This document shows positions 52,772-62,201 of a DNA stretch of 64,000 nt, one piece after another. Within the stretch, counting starts at the first letter, position 1; the number at the start of each line of letters is the position of its first letter. Made by a program: the position numbers and the translations under genes. The stretch covers positions 62,001 through 126,000 of the forward strand of contig JACAVV010000014.1 in assembly GCA_024648695.1 (NCBI GenBank), read 5' to 3'. The notes beneath the pieces are model-generated. The model had not been told where the DNA came from. It did not search any database and saw nothing but the letters and a program-made list of their open reading frames with translations. Origin of the DNA: Nitrospina sp. (GTDB lineage: Bacteria; Nitrospinota; Nitrospinia; Nitrospinales; JACRGP01).

Positions 52772-54358
52772 CTACCGGGCATATTCGGTGAAACGCGCCT
52801 CCCGTACGACCGTGATCTTGATTTCACCTGGATAGGTGACTTCCTTTTCAATACGCTTGGCAATATCTTTTGAAAGTAAATCCGCACCTTCATCACTGAT
52901 ACCATCTGGCACCACAATGATTCGCACTTCCCTCCCTGCCTGAATCGCATAGGTTTTTTCAACCCCTTTAAAGGAGTCACCGATTTCTTCTAGTTGGGTC
53001 ATGCGTTTTACGTAGGTTTCCAGCATTTCCCTGCGCGCACCCGGACGCGACGCCGAAATTGTATCTCCCGCCGCCACCAGAATGGCGTACAAGGATTCAG
53101 GTTCGACATCCTCGTGATGCGCCGCAATGGCGTTGACGACGTATTTATGCTCGTTATACTTCTTGGCGATTTCAACGCCCAATTGCGTGTGCGTGCCATC
53201 GGTTTGATGGTCGATGGCTTTACCGATATCGTGAAGCAACCCGGCCCGCTTGGCCAATTTGATGTCAAGTCCCAATTCTCCCGCGATCACACCACACACG
53301 AAAGCAACTTCTTTAACATGCTCCAAAACGTTCTGGGTGTAACTGGTGCGGTACTTCAACCGGCCCAACAGTTTGACCATTTCGGGGTGAATACTTTCTA
53401 TCCCAAGATCCATCACCGCCTGCTCTCCGGCTTCACGGATTTTTTGATTGATTTCCTTTTTGCACTTAAGAACCACTTCTTCGATTCGGCCGGGATGAAT
53501 CCGGCCATCCACCGTGAGCTTTTCAAGAGCTCGACGGGCCACTTCGCGGCGAATGGGGTCGAATCCGGATAGCACCACGGCTCCCGGAGTGTCGTCGATG
53601 ATCAGATCAATTCCTGTACACTGCTCCAAAGCACGAATATTACGACCTTCGCGACCAATAATGCGTCCTTTTATCTCGTCGTTTGGCAGTTCAACCACCG
53701 AAATAGTTGCTTCGGCAATGTGGTCGGAAGCAATCCTCTGAATGGCCGTTGAAATGAGTTTTCTAGCTTCATCCTCCGCCTCATTGCGTGCTTTATCCTC
53801 GATCTTTCGGACTTCTCGGGAGACATCCAGCCGGGCTTCCTCCAACACCTGATTCTTGATCTCTTCCTTGGCCTGCTCGGCGGTGAAAGAGCTAATGGAT
53901 TCCAGCTTTTTAAGCTGGTCCTTGATCAGGGTTTCATATTTTTCCTTTTCAACATTCAGAAGTTTTTTCTTCTCTTCGATTTCCTTGAATTTTTGTTCAT
54001 ATTCTGATTCCGCGATTTTATTTTTTTCCAGGTTGCGTTTTAGATCATCCTCCTTATTTCGAAGGCTCAACTCCTGTTTGCGAAGTTCACTTTGCTTTTC
54101 CTTGATTTCCTTTTCAAATTCGGATTTGATCTGTAACTGCTCTTCCTTAATTTCAATAGCGGCGGATTTAACGCGGGTTTCTGCTTCTTTTTCTGCATCC
54201 AGTATGATTTTTTTGCCCTTTTCGCGGGCATCTTTAATTTGATATTCAGTAAAAATCTTCCTTAAATAATACCCGATGAGGTAACCCACAATGAGGGTTA
54301 AAAAGGAAGCGATTATTAATGTAATAAAATTAAACTTAATGGTGAAGAATATATGCAT
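52772..54358 (-). CDS. rny: Ribonuclease Y
   Basis: This 528-residue membrane-anchored endoribonuclease starts mRNA decay. It has an N-terminal transmembrane helix (about 9-31), a long Glu/Lys-rich coiled coil (about 35-200), a KH domain with the [12 protein letters not shown] motif near 229-240, and an HD domain with H-D-I-G-K-A near 364-369 and H-H-E-D near 404-407. Length and order are standard. An endonuclease of this type suggests RNase E-independent decay. Confidence 0.96.
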   Translation of the reverse strand: MHIFFTIKFNFITLIIASFLTLIVGYLIGYYLRKIFTEYQIKDAREKGKKIILDAEKEAETRVKSAAIEIKEEQLQIKSEFEKEIKEKQSELRKQELSLRNKEDDLKRNLEKNKIAESEYEQKFKEIEEKKKLLNVEKEKYETLIKDQLKKLESISSFTAEQAKEEIKNQVLEEARLDVSREVRKIEDKARNEAEDEARKLISTAIQRIASDHIAEATISVVELPNDEIKGRIIGREGRNIRALEQCTGIDLIIDDTPGAVVLSGFDPIRREVARRALEKLTVDGRIHPGRIEEVVLKCKKEINQKIREAGEQAVMDLGIESIHPEMVKLLGRLKYRTSYTQNVLEHVKEVAFVCGVIAGELGLDIKLAKRAGLLHDIGKAIDHQTDGTHTQLGVEIAKKYNEHKYVVNAIAAHHEDVEPESLYAILVAAGDTISASRPGARREMLETYVKRMTQLEEIGDSFKGVEKTYAIQAGREVRIIVVPDGISDEGADLLSKDIAKRIEKEVTYPGEIKITVVREARFTEYAR

Positions 54359-54401
54359 CTTCAGTACCTCATTTTATTTTTAACCGTTTTTAACGGACGA
54401 T

Positions 54402-54977
54402 TCAGCATTCTATAACACGCGATTCGGTGATGACTTTGTGGGCCGAGACATCCCATTCAGCCTGTGGCAAAGATTCAAAAACCTGAAAATCGAAGCTGAG
54501 GGCCAAAAGAGGGGTCCCTTTTGAAACCGTTTTCATGTATCGATCATAATAGCCACCGCCGTAGCCAATCCGGCCTCCACGATAATCAAAGGCCAATCCG
54601 GGCGCTATCACCAAATCCAGAACCGACGGGACCTGCATGTTCAAAAATTCGCGTTTTGGTTCTTTTATTCCAAACGGACCGGAATCGAAGCCGATATCCA
54701 ACCCGGTTAACAAGGAAATTCCCATGGACTTTGAACTTTTGTCAACAATGGGAATGTAGACCGATTTTCCCCGACGCCAGGAATCCTGCATGACTTCCTT
54801 GGTTTGTACTTCCAAAGGCGTCGCCATATAAACCAAAGCATGGCGGCAAGTCAGGTATTCATCAGTTTGAAACAGATTCAAGGCAATTTGATGACTCTTT
54901 GCCTGTATCTCTTCCGAAGAAAGTTCTCTCCGGTTGCGGTTGACTTGCAGGCGAAAGGCCTGTTTGCTGTCATCCAA
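54402..54977 (-). CDS. fau: 5-formyltetrahydrofolate cyclo-ligase
   Basis: This 191-residue enzyme converts 5-formyl-THF to 5,10-methenyl-THF using ATP. Signatures are the basic N-terminus, V-Y-I-P near 75 and the nucleotide loop G-R-I-G-Y-G-G-G-Y-Y-D-R-Y near 138-150. The reading begins at a TTG without a good ribosome site, so the exact start is uncertain. It lies downstream of zapA with the probable 6S RNA between, matching the zapA-ssrS-ygfA order of many bacteria. Confidence 0.92.
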   Translation of the reverse strand: MDDSKQAFRLQVNRNRRELSSEEIQAKSHQIALNLFQTDEYLTCRHALVYMATPLEVQTKEVMQDSWRRGKSVYIPIVDKSSKSMGISLLTGLDIGFDSGPFGIKEPKREFLNMQVPSVLDLVIAPGLAFDYRGGRIGYGGGYYDRYMKTVSKGTPLLALSFDFQVFESLPQAEWDVSAHKVITESRVIEC

Positions 54978-55477
54978 TTGAAATCAACTCAACTATTCTC
55001 AGGATTCCAGGGGCGGTAAATATCCCCGATTTGATCAGGTGGGAAATCGATATAAATGAGGAATGAAATTAACCCGGTTAATGCTTGAGGCGTCTGGAAA
55101 CCGATTATCCAGAAAGCACATTTCCTTCATAAGGTAAATACATGGGAAGGGAAAAAGTTAAACGTTTACTTTTTAACCTGTCCAGCACATTCACCAATTT
55201 GCCATAGAAAGAAAATCGGTCTACAAAAACATATGAAAATTCATTATAGAAAAAAACGGGAACCATTGACCGGCTACCATTTTTTAAATGTAAAATCCAG
55301 TTCCTCTGCGAAAAAAGTACAGCACTTAAATAAGCTACTAAATAATGAAACCAATTTTCGCATTTTCCAGCTTTATCCAGGAGAAATATCATCCCAACGA
55401 ATCCTCTCCACCCCATCAACTCGGCGCTTAAACCAGAGAATGCTTCCCCGTAAATGCCGATGCAAAAACCTTTTTTT
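54978..55477. other. Intergenic region between fau and the probable 6S RNA
   Basis: Short open frames are present on both strands (for example 55105-55488 minus), but they have no recognisable features, no good ribosome sites, and overlap the RNA terminator. Nothing further can be supported. Confidence 0.4.
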
Positions 55478-55636
55478 AAACCTGTCAAGGACAGGTGGGA
55501 TCTCCGTGACTGAATTAGGCTTCCTTGATAAAAAGGAGGCTCACCGCAGTCGAACCATCAACCCCTAAATTAATGAGTTGGCTCAAAAAAACAGCTCTTA
55601 CACGCACACCACAGGGAAGCAAAATTTTTCCCTTTG
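55478..55636 (-). ncRNA. ssrS: Probable 6S RNA
   Basis: The assignment rests on three things. First, the position between zapA and fau is the classic 6S locus. Second, a promoter (TTGAGG, 17 bp, TACGAT) sits just upstream. Third, the transcript shows 6S-like elements: a central GGTTCGACTGCGGTGAGC, then GGAAGCCT, then CACGGAGATCCCACC near the 3' end, whose CACG can pair with CGTG near the 5' side. A CCTGTC/GACAGG hairpin at 55481-55495 closes the 3' end. 6S RNA binds sigma-70 RNA polymerase. Ends are approximate. Confidence 0.65.
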
Positions 55637-55641
55637 GGGCC

Positions 55642-55670
55642 ATCGTAACACAATCCAAAAAACCCCTCAA
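55642..55670 (-). promoter_or_regulatory. Promoter of the probable 6S RNA
   Basis: On the minus strand TTGAGG (55665-55670) and TACGAT (55642-55647) are 17 bp apart. The -35 box overlaps the zapA stop codon, and transcription would begin near 55635. Confidence 0.55.
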
Positions 55671-55984
55671 GAATTATCTGACGGCCCTTTTGGAGGGGTC
55701 GAGGACTCCAATTCCAGGTGAATTGTTTCGACCAATTCGCTGGTTTTTTGCAGGATGATTTCTTCATCGCGCTCAGCGCCTTTTTTCAATTCCAGGTATT
55801 CGAGCGCTATGCTTACAGAGGTAAGGATCGCAAGATCCAGTGTGGAATTTTTACCCGCACTTCGGGATAGCTCATTCATTTTGGCATTGACGTATTCGGA
55901 CAATTCATCCAATTCGATCTGGCTGGACAAGTTTTTGACGGTAAACGTTTTACCAAAAACCTTGATTTGTTCAGAAGAACTCAC
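55667..55984 (-). CDS. zapA: Cell division protein ZapA
   Basis: This 105-residue FtsZ-ring stabiliser has the family pattern I-K-V-F-G-K-T-F-T-V at the start, L-x-x-L-S-E-Y-V-N-A-K-M-N-E near 26-39, and L-D-L-A-I-L-T-S-V-S-I-A near 49-60, followed by a helical tail. The start codon is GTG. It is encoded 14 nt after a coiled-coil protein that may also be a Z-ring factor. Confidence 0.88.
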   Translation of the reverse strand: MSSSEQIKVFGKTFTVKNLSSQIELDELSEYVNAKMNELSRSAGKNSTLDLAILTSVSIALEYLELKKGAERDEEIILQKTSELVETIHLELESSTPPKGPSDNS

Positions 55985-55998
55985 GTGGGGACTCTTTA

Positions 55999-56277
55999 TC
56001 AGGTAAAATTCATTTTTTCCAGGTCGTCCAGAATTTGCTGGACCTTACCCCGGATTTCCATTTTTTCGGATTCCGTTTTTTTATACGATACTTCCAGAAA
56101 CGAAAGTTTATTTAACTTGGCTTTAATTTCATCCTCTCTGGCCATAAATGGATTTAATTTTTGCTCCAGTTCTTCCACCTGGTTTTTCAAACCCAGGTTT
56201 TCGGCCCGGAGACGGCGAACTTCGTCCAAAAGCTCGTGAACCGTTTTTTCCAGCTTTTCAAAAGGCTCTAAATTCAT
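55999..56277 (-). CDS. Coiled-coil protein, possibly ZapB-like
   Basis: This 92-residue protein is almost entirely helical with heptads such as L-x-x-x-V-R-R-L-R-A-E-N-L-G-L-K-N-Q-V-E-E-L. This is the pattern of short division-associated coiled coils. It directly precedes zapA. Assignment as a Z-ring factor rests on shape and neighbour only. Confidence 0.7.
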   Translation of the reverse strand: MNLEPFEKLEKTVHELLDEVRRLRAENLGLKNQVEELEQKLNPFMAREDEIKAKLNKLSFLEVSYKKTESEKMEIRGKVQQILDDLEKMNFT

Positions 56278-56338
56278 AAGAAAATCGTACACCCCGGTTC
56301 ACGGAGTGTCAATGATCAATGCGCCCTGGAGCAAGCCT

Positions 56339-58447
56339 TCAGGAATCCCTTAAAGTGGCTCCAAATTGTTGATTGAGAGCGCTCAGAATATTATCGAACA
56401 CGGGATTGACCTCATCGTCGGTCAATGTTTTATCTGGCGATACAAAAGAAAGAGCGAAGGTTAGGCTCTTTTTCCCTTTTTCGAACTGTTTTCCTTCGAA
56501 CAGGTCGTACAATTCGACCCGGTCCACCAGAGGCGAACCGGTTTCTCGAATCAGGTCACACACTTTTTGCGATGGCAGTGATTTGTCGACCACGATGGAA
56601 ATATCGCGGAAGGTTTCGGGAAATTTGGATATGGGGGTGAATCGTACTTTTTTCTTCATCGCCTCCAGATAAGCGCCAATGTGAATCTCAAATACAGATG
56701 TTTGTTTGGCCAGTTCCCATTGTTTTAGCAATTTTGTATCCAGTTCTCCAATAATGCCGACCGATTTGCCGTTCAACAAGACTTGCGCGGAACGGCCCCG
56801 CTTGAAGAAGGGCGTGTCCTTCGCTTCAAAACCTGGGTGAACGGATCCTGATTTGATCACTGATTCCAATATGCCTTTAATATCATAAAAATCGTAAACT
56901 TTCCCTTGTTGTTTCCAGGGACTGCTTTCATAAGGACCGGAGGCTAACACGGCGAGACTGGACCTTTCCTCATAACAGCCATCTTTTCCTGACTGGAAAT
57001 ATATATTACCTAACTCAAACACTTTTACGGGTTTTTGTCCTTTGCTTAAATTGCGCGACGCGGTTTTGATCAGGCTGGGTATCAGACTGGTACGCATTGT
57101 TTCCAGATCTGAACTGATCGGGTTCCTGAGTGAAACTGTTTGAGAATCTGATGTGCCGTATATTGAGGAAAATTGTTCCGAAAGGTTTTGCTCAAGAAAG
57201 CTGTAGTTGACTGCTTCCTGGTAGCCCAGTGCGGAAAGCCGTTCACGAAATTTGGCCTGGCATTCCTGTTTTGAGGTAAGGCGGATCGGGCGCAACTCCG
57301 CTTTGGGTTTGATGACCGGAAGGTTGCCGTACCCAGTCAGGCGGGCAATTTCCTCGATTACGTCGATTTCGCGGGTCAAATCAGGACGAAACGTTGGGAT
57401 CTTCAAGGAGATGATGGGCTCGGACGATCCATTGGAATCGGAACTCAATAAAATCAATCCCATTCTTTCGAACAAGGCTCTCAAGGTCTCCACGTCAAAG
57501 GACTGGCCCAACACTTTTCGGACCCGGTCAAGGCAAATGTCCACTTCTTTTTGCTTTTGGGGTTGCGGATAAATATCGAACCGGCCCGCGCAAATCGTTC
57601 CTCCGGCCAGTTCCTGAATGAGGAGCGCCGCCCGGGTTTGGGCTGTGATGACGCCTTCAATGTCCACTCCCCGCTCAAAGCGATAGGATGAATCCGACCG
57701 CAGACCATACTTTTTTGACGATTTTCGAATACAGGGAGAATCAAAAAAAGCGCTTTCCAGGACAACGGTTTGCGTGGACAAGGTTACCTGACTGTTGGTC
57801 CCGCCCATGATCCCTGCCAAGGCAACCGCCTTTTCGCCATCGGCGATCACCAAGGCATCTTCCTGCAGTTTCAACTGGGTGCCATCCAGGGCAGAAAAGG
57901 GTTCTCCTGATTTTGCTTTTCGAATGACGATTTTTTGGCCTGTCAGTAAATTCAGGTCGAAAGCGTGCAAGGGTTGACCGTACTCCATCATCACGAAGTT
58001 GGTGATATCAACGATATTGTTGATGGGTCGCAGGCCAATGGAAAGCAGGCGGTCCTGCAACCATTGTGGTGAAGGGCAGACCTTGACGTTTTCGATCACC
58101 ATAGCGGCATACCTGGGACATAAGGAGGTTTCCAGATTATCCACGGAAATCACTTCTTCTGCAGGTCTACCCCGTGTTTGACTCTCCATTTGGTTTTCCA
58201 CATCCGGCACCTGGCAAGTCACTTCTGTTAAAGAAGCGATTTCGCGCGCGACGCCAATATGGCTGAGACAGTATCCCCGGTTGGGGGTGACGTTCAATTC
58301 AAAGACTTCTGTTTTTTTGCCTTCGGAAAGTTCGACGGTTTCCTCTTCTTCAATCTCCAGGCCACTCATGGTGAGCAGATGGCTCAACTCTTTCGGAGGG
58401 CTATTCAGGGCTACGTAATCATTCAACCAATCCAGTGCAACCTTCAT
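56339..58447 (-). CDS. pheT: Phenylalanyl-tRNA synthetase beta subunit, compact form
   Basis: This 702-residue protein has the N-terminal W-L-N-D-Y-V segment, then goes straight to F-E-L-N-V-T-P-N-R near residue 48. The ~100-residue OB-fold (EMAP-II-like tRNA-binding) domain that usually sits between these is missing. The B3/B4 editing region (about 90-300), B5 domain with R-P-D-L-T-R-E-I-D near 355, the catalytic-like core and the C-terminal anticodon-binding (FDX-ACB) domain with F-P-E-T-F-R-D-I-S-I-V-V are present. AGGAG precedes the ATG. No pheS gene lies upstream. Confidence 0.93.
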   Translation of the reverse strand: MKVALDWLNDYVALNSPPKELSHLLTMSGLEIEEEETVELSEGKKTEVFELNVTPNRGYCLSHIGVAREIASLTEVTCQVPDVENQMESQTRGRPAEEVISVDNLETSLCPRYAAMVIENVKVCPSPQWLQDRLLSIGLRPINNIVDITNFVMMEYGQPLHAFDLNLLTGQKIVIRKAKSGEPFSALDGTQLKLQEDALVIADGEKAVALAGIMGGTNSQVTLSTQTVVLESAFFDSPCIRKSSKKYGLRSDSSYRFERGVDIEGVITAQTRAALLIQELAGGTICAGRFDIYPQPQKQKEVDICLDRVRKVLGQSFDVETLRALFERMGLILLSSDSNGSSEPIISLKIPTFRPDLTREIDVIEEIARLTGYGNLPVIKPKAELRPIRLTSKQECQAKFRERLSALGYQEAVNYSFLEQNLSEQFSSIYGTSDSQTVSLRNPISSDLETMRTSLIPSLIKTASRNLSKGQKPVKVFELGNIYFQSGKDGCYEERSSLAVLASGPYESSPWKQQGKVYDFYDIKGILESVIKSGSVHPGFEAKDTPFFKRGRSAQVLLNGKSVGIIGELDTKLLKQWELAKQTSVFEIHIGAYLEAMKKKVRFTPISKFPETFRDISIVVDKSLPSQKVCDLIRETGSPLVDRVELYDLFEGKQFEKGKKSLTFALSFVSPDKTLTDDEVNPVFDNILSALNQQFGATLRDS

Positions 58448-58800
58448 TTAATTTGTGATTCTCCTTTAGGGTCAATGGGTGGGATCAATCTTGTGTTTTC
58501 GAATCCATACCAAACATAAAGAAATATTTTTGATTAGTCAACTTGTTCAAATTGAATCCCTTGTAATAACAAGAGGTTTAGAAGAAAGGGGTGCTTCAAA
58601 AAAGGTTTTTATAATAGCCCGGCAGGGTAAACCGAGAGCTTGGGGCATCCTATTGATTTCGAATGAAACTTTGATATACTCTCATCGCGAACTGGGAAAA
58701 ACCCAATTCAAAGGCATCACCTTAGATTATTTCTTCACCTTGGATTCTTTTTCTTCCAGGCGTCACTCCTTTTTTCACGTTCCCCTGATTCCGGCTTGTC
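58448..58800. other. Divergent intergenic region between pheT and the sugar operon
   Basis: No supported gene is present. A frame of 149 codons on the plus strand (58479-58928) runs into the first sugar gene out of frame and lacks protein character. The region holds the operon promoter at 58653-58680. Confidence 0.5.
58653..58680 (+). promoter_or_regulatory. Candidate promoter of the CDP-sugar operon
   Basis: TTGATT (58653-58658), 16-bp spacer, TATACT (58675-58680), about 120 nt upstream of the first gene. Both boxes are close to sigma-70 consensus. Confidence 0.5.
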
Positions 58801-59691
58801 ATGAGAAAAACCTTTTTTGTCACTGGTGGCACAGGTTATCTGGGCAGGAATTGTATTCCCAAAATGCTGGACCATTCCTGGGATCCTGTTCTGTTGGTGA
58901 GACCCACATCAGACCTTTCCACTTTTGATGGACAATTGGATATCATTAGAGCGCTCAATATTGAGGGCGATCTTGAAAAAGGGTTTCGGGATTACCGGCC
59001 CGAAGGGATTCTTCACATGGCTACGAATTACGGAAAGGGTTCCGCGAGTTTGGAGGAAGTCCTGCAAACCAATTTGAACTTTCCGGTACAATTGCTCGAA
59101 TTGGCCAAAAAATATAATGTGAAACAGTTTATTAATATTGACACCAATCTTCCGGAGAATACCAGTCCTTACGCGCTATCCAAAAAACAGTTTCTTAAAT
59201 GGCTGAGGCTGTTTTCCCGCGATTTTAAATGTGTGAATATTGGCCTTGAATATTTTTATGGTCCTTTGGACGGCTCGAAAAAATTCATCACTATGGTCAT
59301 TAGAACCATTTTAGCGGGTAAAGATCGTTTGGCCCTGACCGCTGGAGAACAACGGCGCGATTTCATTTTTATTGATGATGCGGTGGACGCTATTTTAACA
59401 ATAATGAACCAACAGGATACCGGGCAAGATTCCTGGCAGGAATTTGAGGTGGGAAGTGGCGAAACGGTTAGTTTGAAGGAGTTGGTGACCTTCATTGCCC
59501 AATCGATTCCTGAATGCAAAACTCAATTCGGCTTTGGAGATCTCCCTTATCGCGAGAACGAATTGATGGAATCGAAAGCCGACCTGTCCGCAATTTCTTC
59601 CCTGGGATGGGCTCCCAAGTATTCGTTGAAGGAAGGCTTGCAAAAAACCGTTGCCGAAGAGTCGCGTAACCACGTTAAGGTGGCGTCATGA
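58801..59691 (+). CDS. rfbS: CDP-paratose synthase-like reductase (RfbS type)
   Basis: This 296-residue short-chain dehydrogenase of the extended type has the NAD(P) loop G-G-T-G-Y-L-G (residues 8-14). L-P-E-N-T-S-P-Y-A-L-S-K-K-Q near 112-125 holds the catalytic Y-x-x-x-K. Y-F-Y-G-P-L-D-G-S-K-K-F near 144-155, Q-R-R-D-F-I-F-I-D-D and E-V-G-S-G-E follow. From memory, these blocks follow the Salmonella paratose/abequose synthases closely. It would reduce the 4-keto group of CDP-4-keto-3,6-dideoxyglucose. It is first in an operon whose later genes supply that substrate, and overlaps the next gene by 4 nt. Confidence 0.8.
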   Translation: MRKTFFVTGGTGYLGRNCIPKMLDHSWDPVLLVRPTSDLSTFDGQLDIIRALNIEGDLEKGFRDYRPEGILHMATNYGKGSASLEEVLQTNLNFPVQLLELAKKYNVKQFINIDTNLPENTSPYALSKKQFLKWLRLFSRDFKCVNIGLEYFYGPLDGSKKFITMVIRTILAGKDRLALTAGEQRRDFIFIDDAVDAILTIMNQQDTGQDSWQEFEVGSGETVSLKELVTFIAQSIPECKTQFGFGDLPYRENELMESKADLSAISSLGWAPKYSLKEGLQKTVAEESRNHVKVAS

Positions 59692-60707
59692 AATACCTGA
59701 TTACCGGGGGCTGTGGTTTTTTGGGGTCCAACCTGTCGGCTGAAGTTTTGAGCCGTGGCGAGGAGTTAATCGTATTCGACAATCTGAGCCGCCATGGCGC
59801 AAGTTTCAATCTGGAGTGGTTGCAGGAGCAGGGGAAATTTCACTTTGTTCATGGAGATATTCGCAATCCCCATGATATTGAAAGAACCCTTGAGGAACAT
59901 ACACCGGAAATCATTTTTCATCTTTCCGGCCAGGTAGCCATGTCGACTTCTTTGGAAGCGCCACGCCGTGATTTCGAAATCAATGCCCTGGGAGGCATCA
60001 ACCTGCTGGAAGCGGTCCGTCATCTGGTTCCTGAGGCCATTGTGGTGTATTCCTCAACCAACAAGGTTTACGGGGATCTGGAGCATATTGAATATGAAGA
60101 GACGCCCACCCGCTATGTGGCTCCACAATACCCGGACGGATTTGATGAGTCGCTCGGACTTGATTTTCGTACGCCTTACGGTTGTTCCAAGGGGTCCGCG
60201 GACCAGTACATGGGTGATTACGCTCACATGTTCGGATTGAAGACCATCGTGTTCCGGCATTCCTCGATTTTTGGTGGCCGCCAGTTCGCGACTTACGATC
60301 AAGGCTGGGTCGGTTGGTTTGTTCAGCAGGCTTTGGACATTCAATCGGGCAAGTTGAAAGAACCGTTTACCATTTCGGGAAATGGTAAACAGGTCCGGGA
60401 CATCGTGTTTGCCGGTGACTTGGTGCGCTGTTATTTTTCCGCCATAGAAAACATCGAGCAGACACGCGGTCAGGTATTCAATATTGGCGGCGGGATGGAG
60501 AACACGCTGTCCTTATTGGAACTGTTCTCCATGTTGGAAAGCAAACTGAATGTCAAGATGGCCTACCGCCAATTGCCCTTTCGGGCTAGCGACCAGAAAA
60601 TATTCTGCGCGGATTTTAAAAAGGCCACCCAAAGGTTCGGTTGGCGTCCCACGATAAATAAGCAGGAGGGTATCGAAAAAATGATTGCCTGGTGCGCCAA
60701 TTCATGA
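59688..60707 (+). CDS. rfbE: CDP-paratose 2-epimerase (tyvelose epimerase type)
   Basis: This 339-residue NAD-dependent epimerase has G-G-C-G-F-L-G at 7-13, D-N-L-S-R-H-G near 31-37, S-G-Q-V-A-M-S-T-S near 82-90 and catalytic Y-G-C-S-K near 164-168. The F-R-H-S-S-I-F-G-G-R-Q segment and the W-V-G-W-F stretch are typical of CDP-paratose 2-epimerase rather than UDP-glucose epimerase. It would convert CDP-paratose to CDP-tyvelose. ATGA overlaps with both neighbours show tight coupling. Confidence 0.85.
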   Translation: MKYLITGGCGFLGSNLSAEVLSRGEELIVFDNLSRHGASFNLEWLQEQGKFHFVHGDIRNPHDIERTLEEHTPEIIFHLSGQVAMSTSLEAPRRDFEINALGGINLLEAVRHLVPEAIVVYSSTNKVYGDLEHIEYEETPTRYVAPQYPDGFDESLGLDFRTPYGCSKGSADQYMGDYAHMFGLKTIVFRHSSIFGGRQFATYDQGWVGWFVQQALDIQSGKLKEPFTISGNGKQVRDIVFAGDLVRCYFSAIENIEQTRGQVFNIGGGMENTLSLLELFSMLESKLNVKMAYRQLPFRASDQKIFCADFKKATQRFGWRPTINKQEGIEKMIAWCANS

Positions 60708-61399
60708 ATGCTGTATTGGAATTGAGCGTTGTCATTCCGTCCTTTTTAGAGGAAGAAAACCTTCGCATTCTTTTGCCAAGAATTCGTAAAATTGTTTCGG
60801 ACATTACAGAGTCCTTTGAGATCATCGTTGTGGATTCCTTTGAGCCTTTGGACAATACAAGGCTGGCTTGTGAAGAGTTTCAAGTCACCTATGTCAACCG
60901 GGCCTTGAATAATGATTTCGGCAATGCCGTGCGTACAGGCATAGAACAAGCCAAGGGTAGATACATTCTTTTTATGGATGCGGACGGCTCGCATCCTCCG
61001 GAATTCATCCCGAAATTGTTCGAGCGAAGGGAGGATTACGATGTCGTGATTGCTTCCAGGTATATCGAAGGGGGGTTTACGGAAAACAACAGGGTGTTGA
61101 TTCTCATGAGCCAGATTTTAAATTTAACCTACCGTCTGATTTTGGGGTTGGACTGCAAGGATGTCTCGAACAGTTTTAAAATCTACAAAAGCGCTCTGTT
61201 GAAAGAATTAAATCTCAATTGCCGAAACTTCGATATCATAGAAGAAATTCTTTTCAAGTTGAACAAGCGGCGCAAAATAAAAATTCTCGAAATCCCGACC
61301 ACGTTTAAAAAAAGAATGTTTGGCGAAAGCAAAAGAAATTTGTTGATGTTTATTCTGGGCTATATCATCACCATTCTCAAATTGCGATTTGGCAGGTAA
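60704..61399 (+). CDS. Family 2 glycosyltransferase
   Basis: This 231-residue GT-A enzyme has V-V-I-P-S-F-L-E-E-E near 8-17, I-I-V-V-D-S near 39-44 and the metal-binding D-A-D-G-S-H near 86-91, followed by a hydrophobic patch near 125-140 and another at the C-terminus. It resembles dolichyl/polyprenyl-phosphate mannose synthases in size and layout. It may transfer a sugar to a lipid carrier or to the O-antigen. The ATG overlaps the preceding stop (ATGA). Confidence 0.85.
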   Translation: MNAVLELSVVIPSFLEEENLRILLPRIRKIVSDITESFEIIVVDSFEPLDNTRLACEEFQVTYVNRALNNDFGNAVRTGIEQAKGRYILFMDADGSHPPEFIPKLFERREDYDVVIASRYIEGGFTENNRVLILMSQILNLTYRLILGLDCKDVSNSFKIYKSALLKELNLNCRNFDIIEEILFKLNKRRKIKILEIPTTFKKRMFGESKRNLLMFILGYIITILKLRFGR

Positions 61400-61430
61400 A
61401 AAAACCGGATATTGAAAGGCGTTTGAACCT

Positions 61431-62201
61431 ATGAAGGTTGTCATTTTAGCCGGCGGCAAGGGCACCCGCATAATGGAAGAAAGCCATTTGAAACCGAAAC
61501 CCATGGTGGAAATTGGCGATAAACCCATCTTGTGGCACATTATGAAAATTTATTCGAGTTTCGGCTTGAACGAATTCATCATATGTTGCGGTTACAAGGG
61601 CTACGTGATCAAAGAATACTTTTCGAATTACTTTCTGCACAATTCCGACGTTACCTTCGACATGACCCAGGAAAAAATGGAAGTTCACAATCATTCCTGC
61701 GAACCCTGGAAAGTGACGGTCGTGGATACGGGACTGAATACCTTGACTGGCGGCCGATTGAAGAGGGTTCGGCAATACCTGGGGGACGAGGATTTTTGTT
61801 TCACTTACGGAGACGGTGTGGCGGATATTGATATCCGACAATTGATTGAGTTTCACAAAGCGCAAGGCAAGTTGGGAACGATGACCGTGGCCCTGCCACC
61901 GGGGCGATTCGGCCATGTCACGCTAAAAAACAATCTGGTGAACGATTTCAAAGAAAAGCCCAAAGAAGCTATGGGCTATATTAATGGAGGATTCTTTGTC
62001 CTGTCCCCGAAAACCCTGGACTATATTGATGGGGATAGCACCGTGTGGGAACGCGACCCATTGGAGAAGCTGGCGAAGGAGAATCAATTGTCAGCCTGGG
62101 TTCATGACGGGTTTTGGCATTGTATGGATACCCTGCGGGACAAGAACCATCTTGAAGATTTGTGGGCGGAAGGCAACGCTCCCTGGAAGGTATGGCAATG
62201 A
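61431..62201 (+). CDS. rfbF: Glucose-1-phosphate cytidylyltransferase
   Basis: This 256-residue nucleotidyltransferase has the loop L-A-G-G-K-G-T-R-I near 6-14, K-P-K-P-M-V-E-I-G near 22-30, and the RfbF-type stretch W-K-V-T-V-V-D-T-G near 93-101 with T-Y-G-D-G-V-A-D near 125-132. It makes CDP-glucose from CTP and glucose-1-phosphate, the first step of 3,6-dideoxyhexose synthesis. It overlaps rfbG by ATGA. Confidence 0.95.
   Translation: MKVVILAGGKGTRIMEESHLKPKPMVEIGDKPILWHIMKIYSSFGLNEFIICCGYKGYVIKEYFSNYFLHNSDVTFDMTQEKMEVHNHSCEPWKVTVVDTGLNTLTGGRLKRVRQYLGDEDFCFTYGDGVADIDIRQLIEFHKAQGKLGTMTVALPPGRFGHVTLKNNLVNDFKEKPKEAMGYINGGFFVLSPKTLDYIDGDSTVWERDPLEKLAKENQLSAWVHDGFWHCMDTLRDKNHLEDLWAEGNAPWKVWQ

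Noticed and set aside
55105-55488. Possible 127-residue protein between fau and zapA
   Set aside because: No homology signal, no ribosome site, and it overlaps the 3' hairpin of the probable 6S RNA.
58479-58928. 149-codon plus-strand frame before the sugar operon
   Set aside because: It overlaps the rfbS-type gene out of frame, contains the candidate promoter, and has no recognisable protein features.
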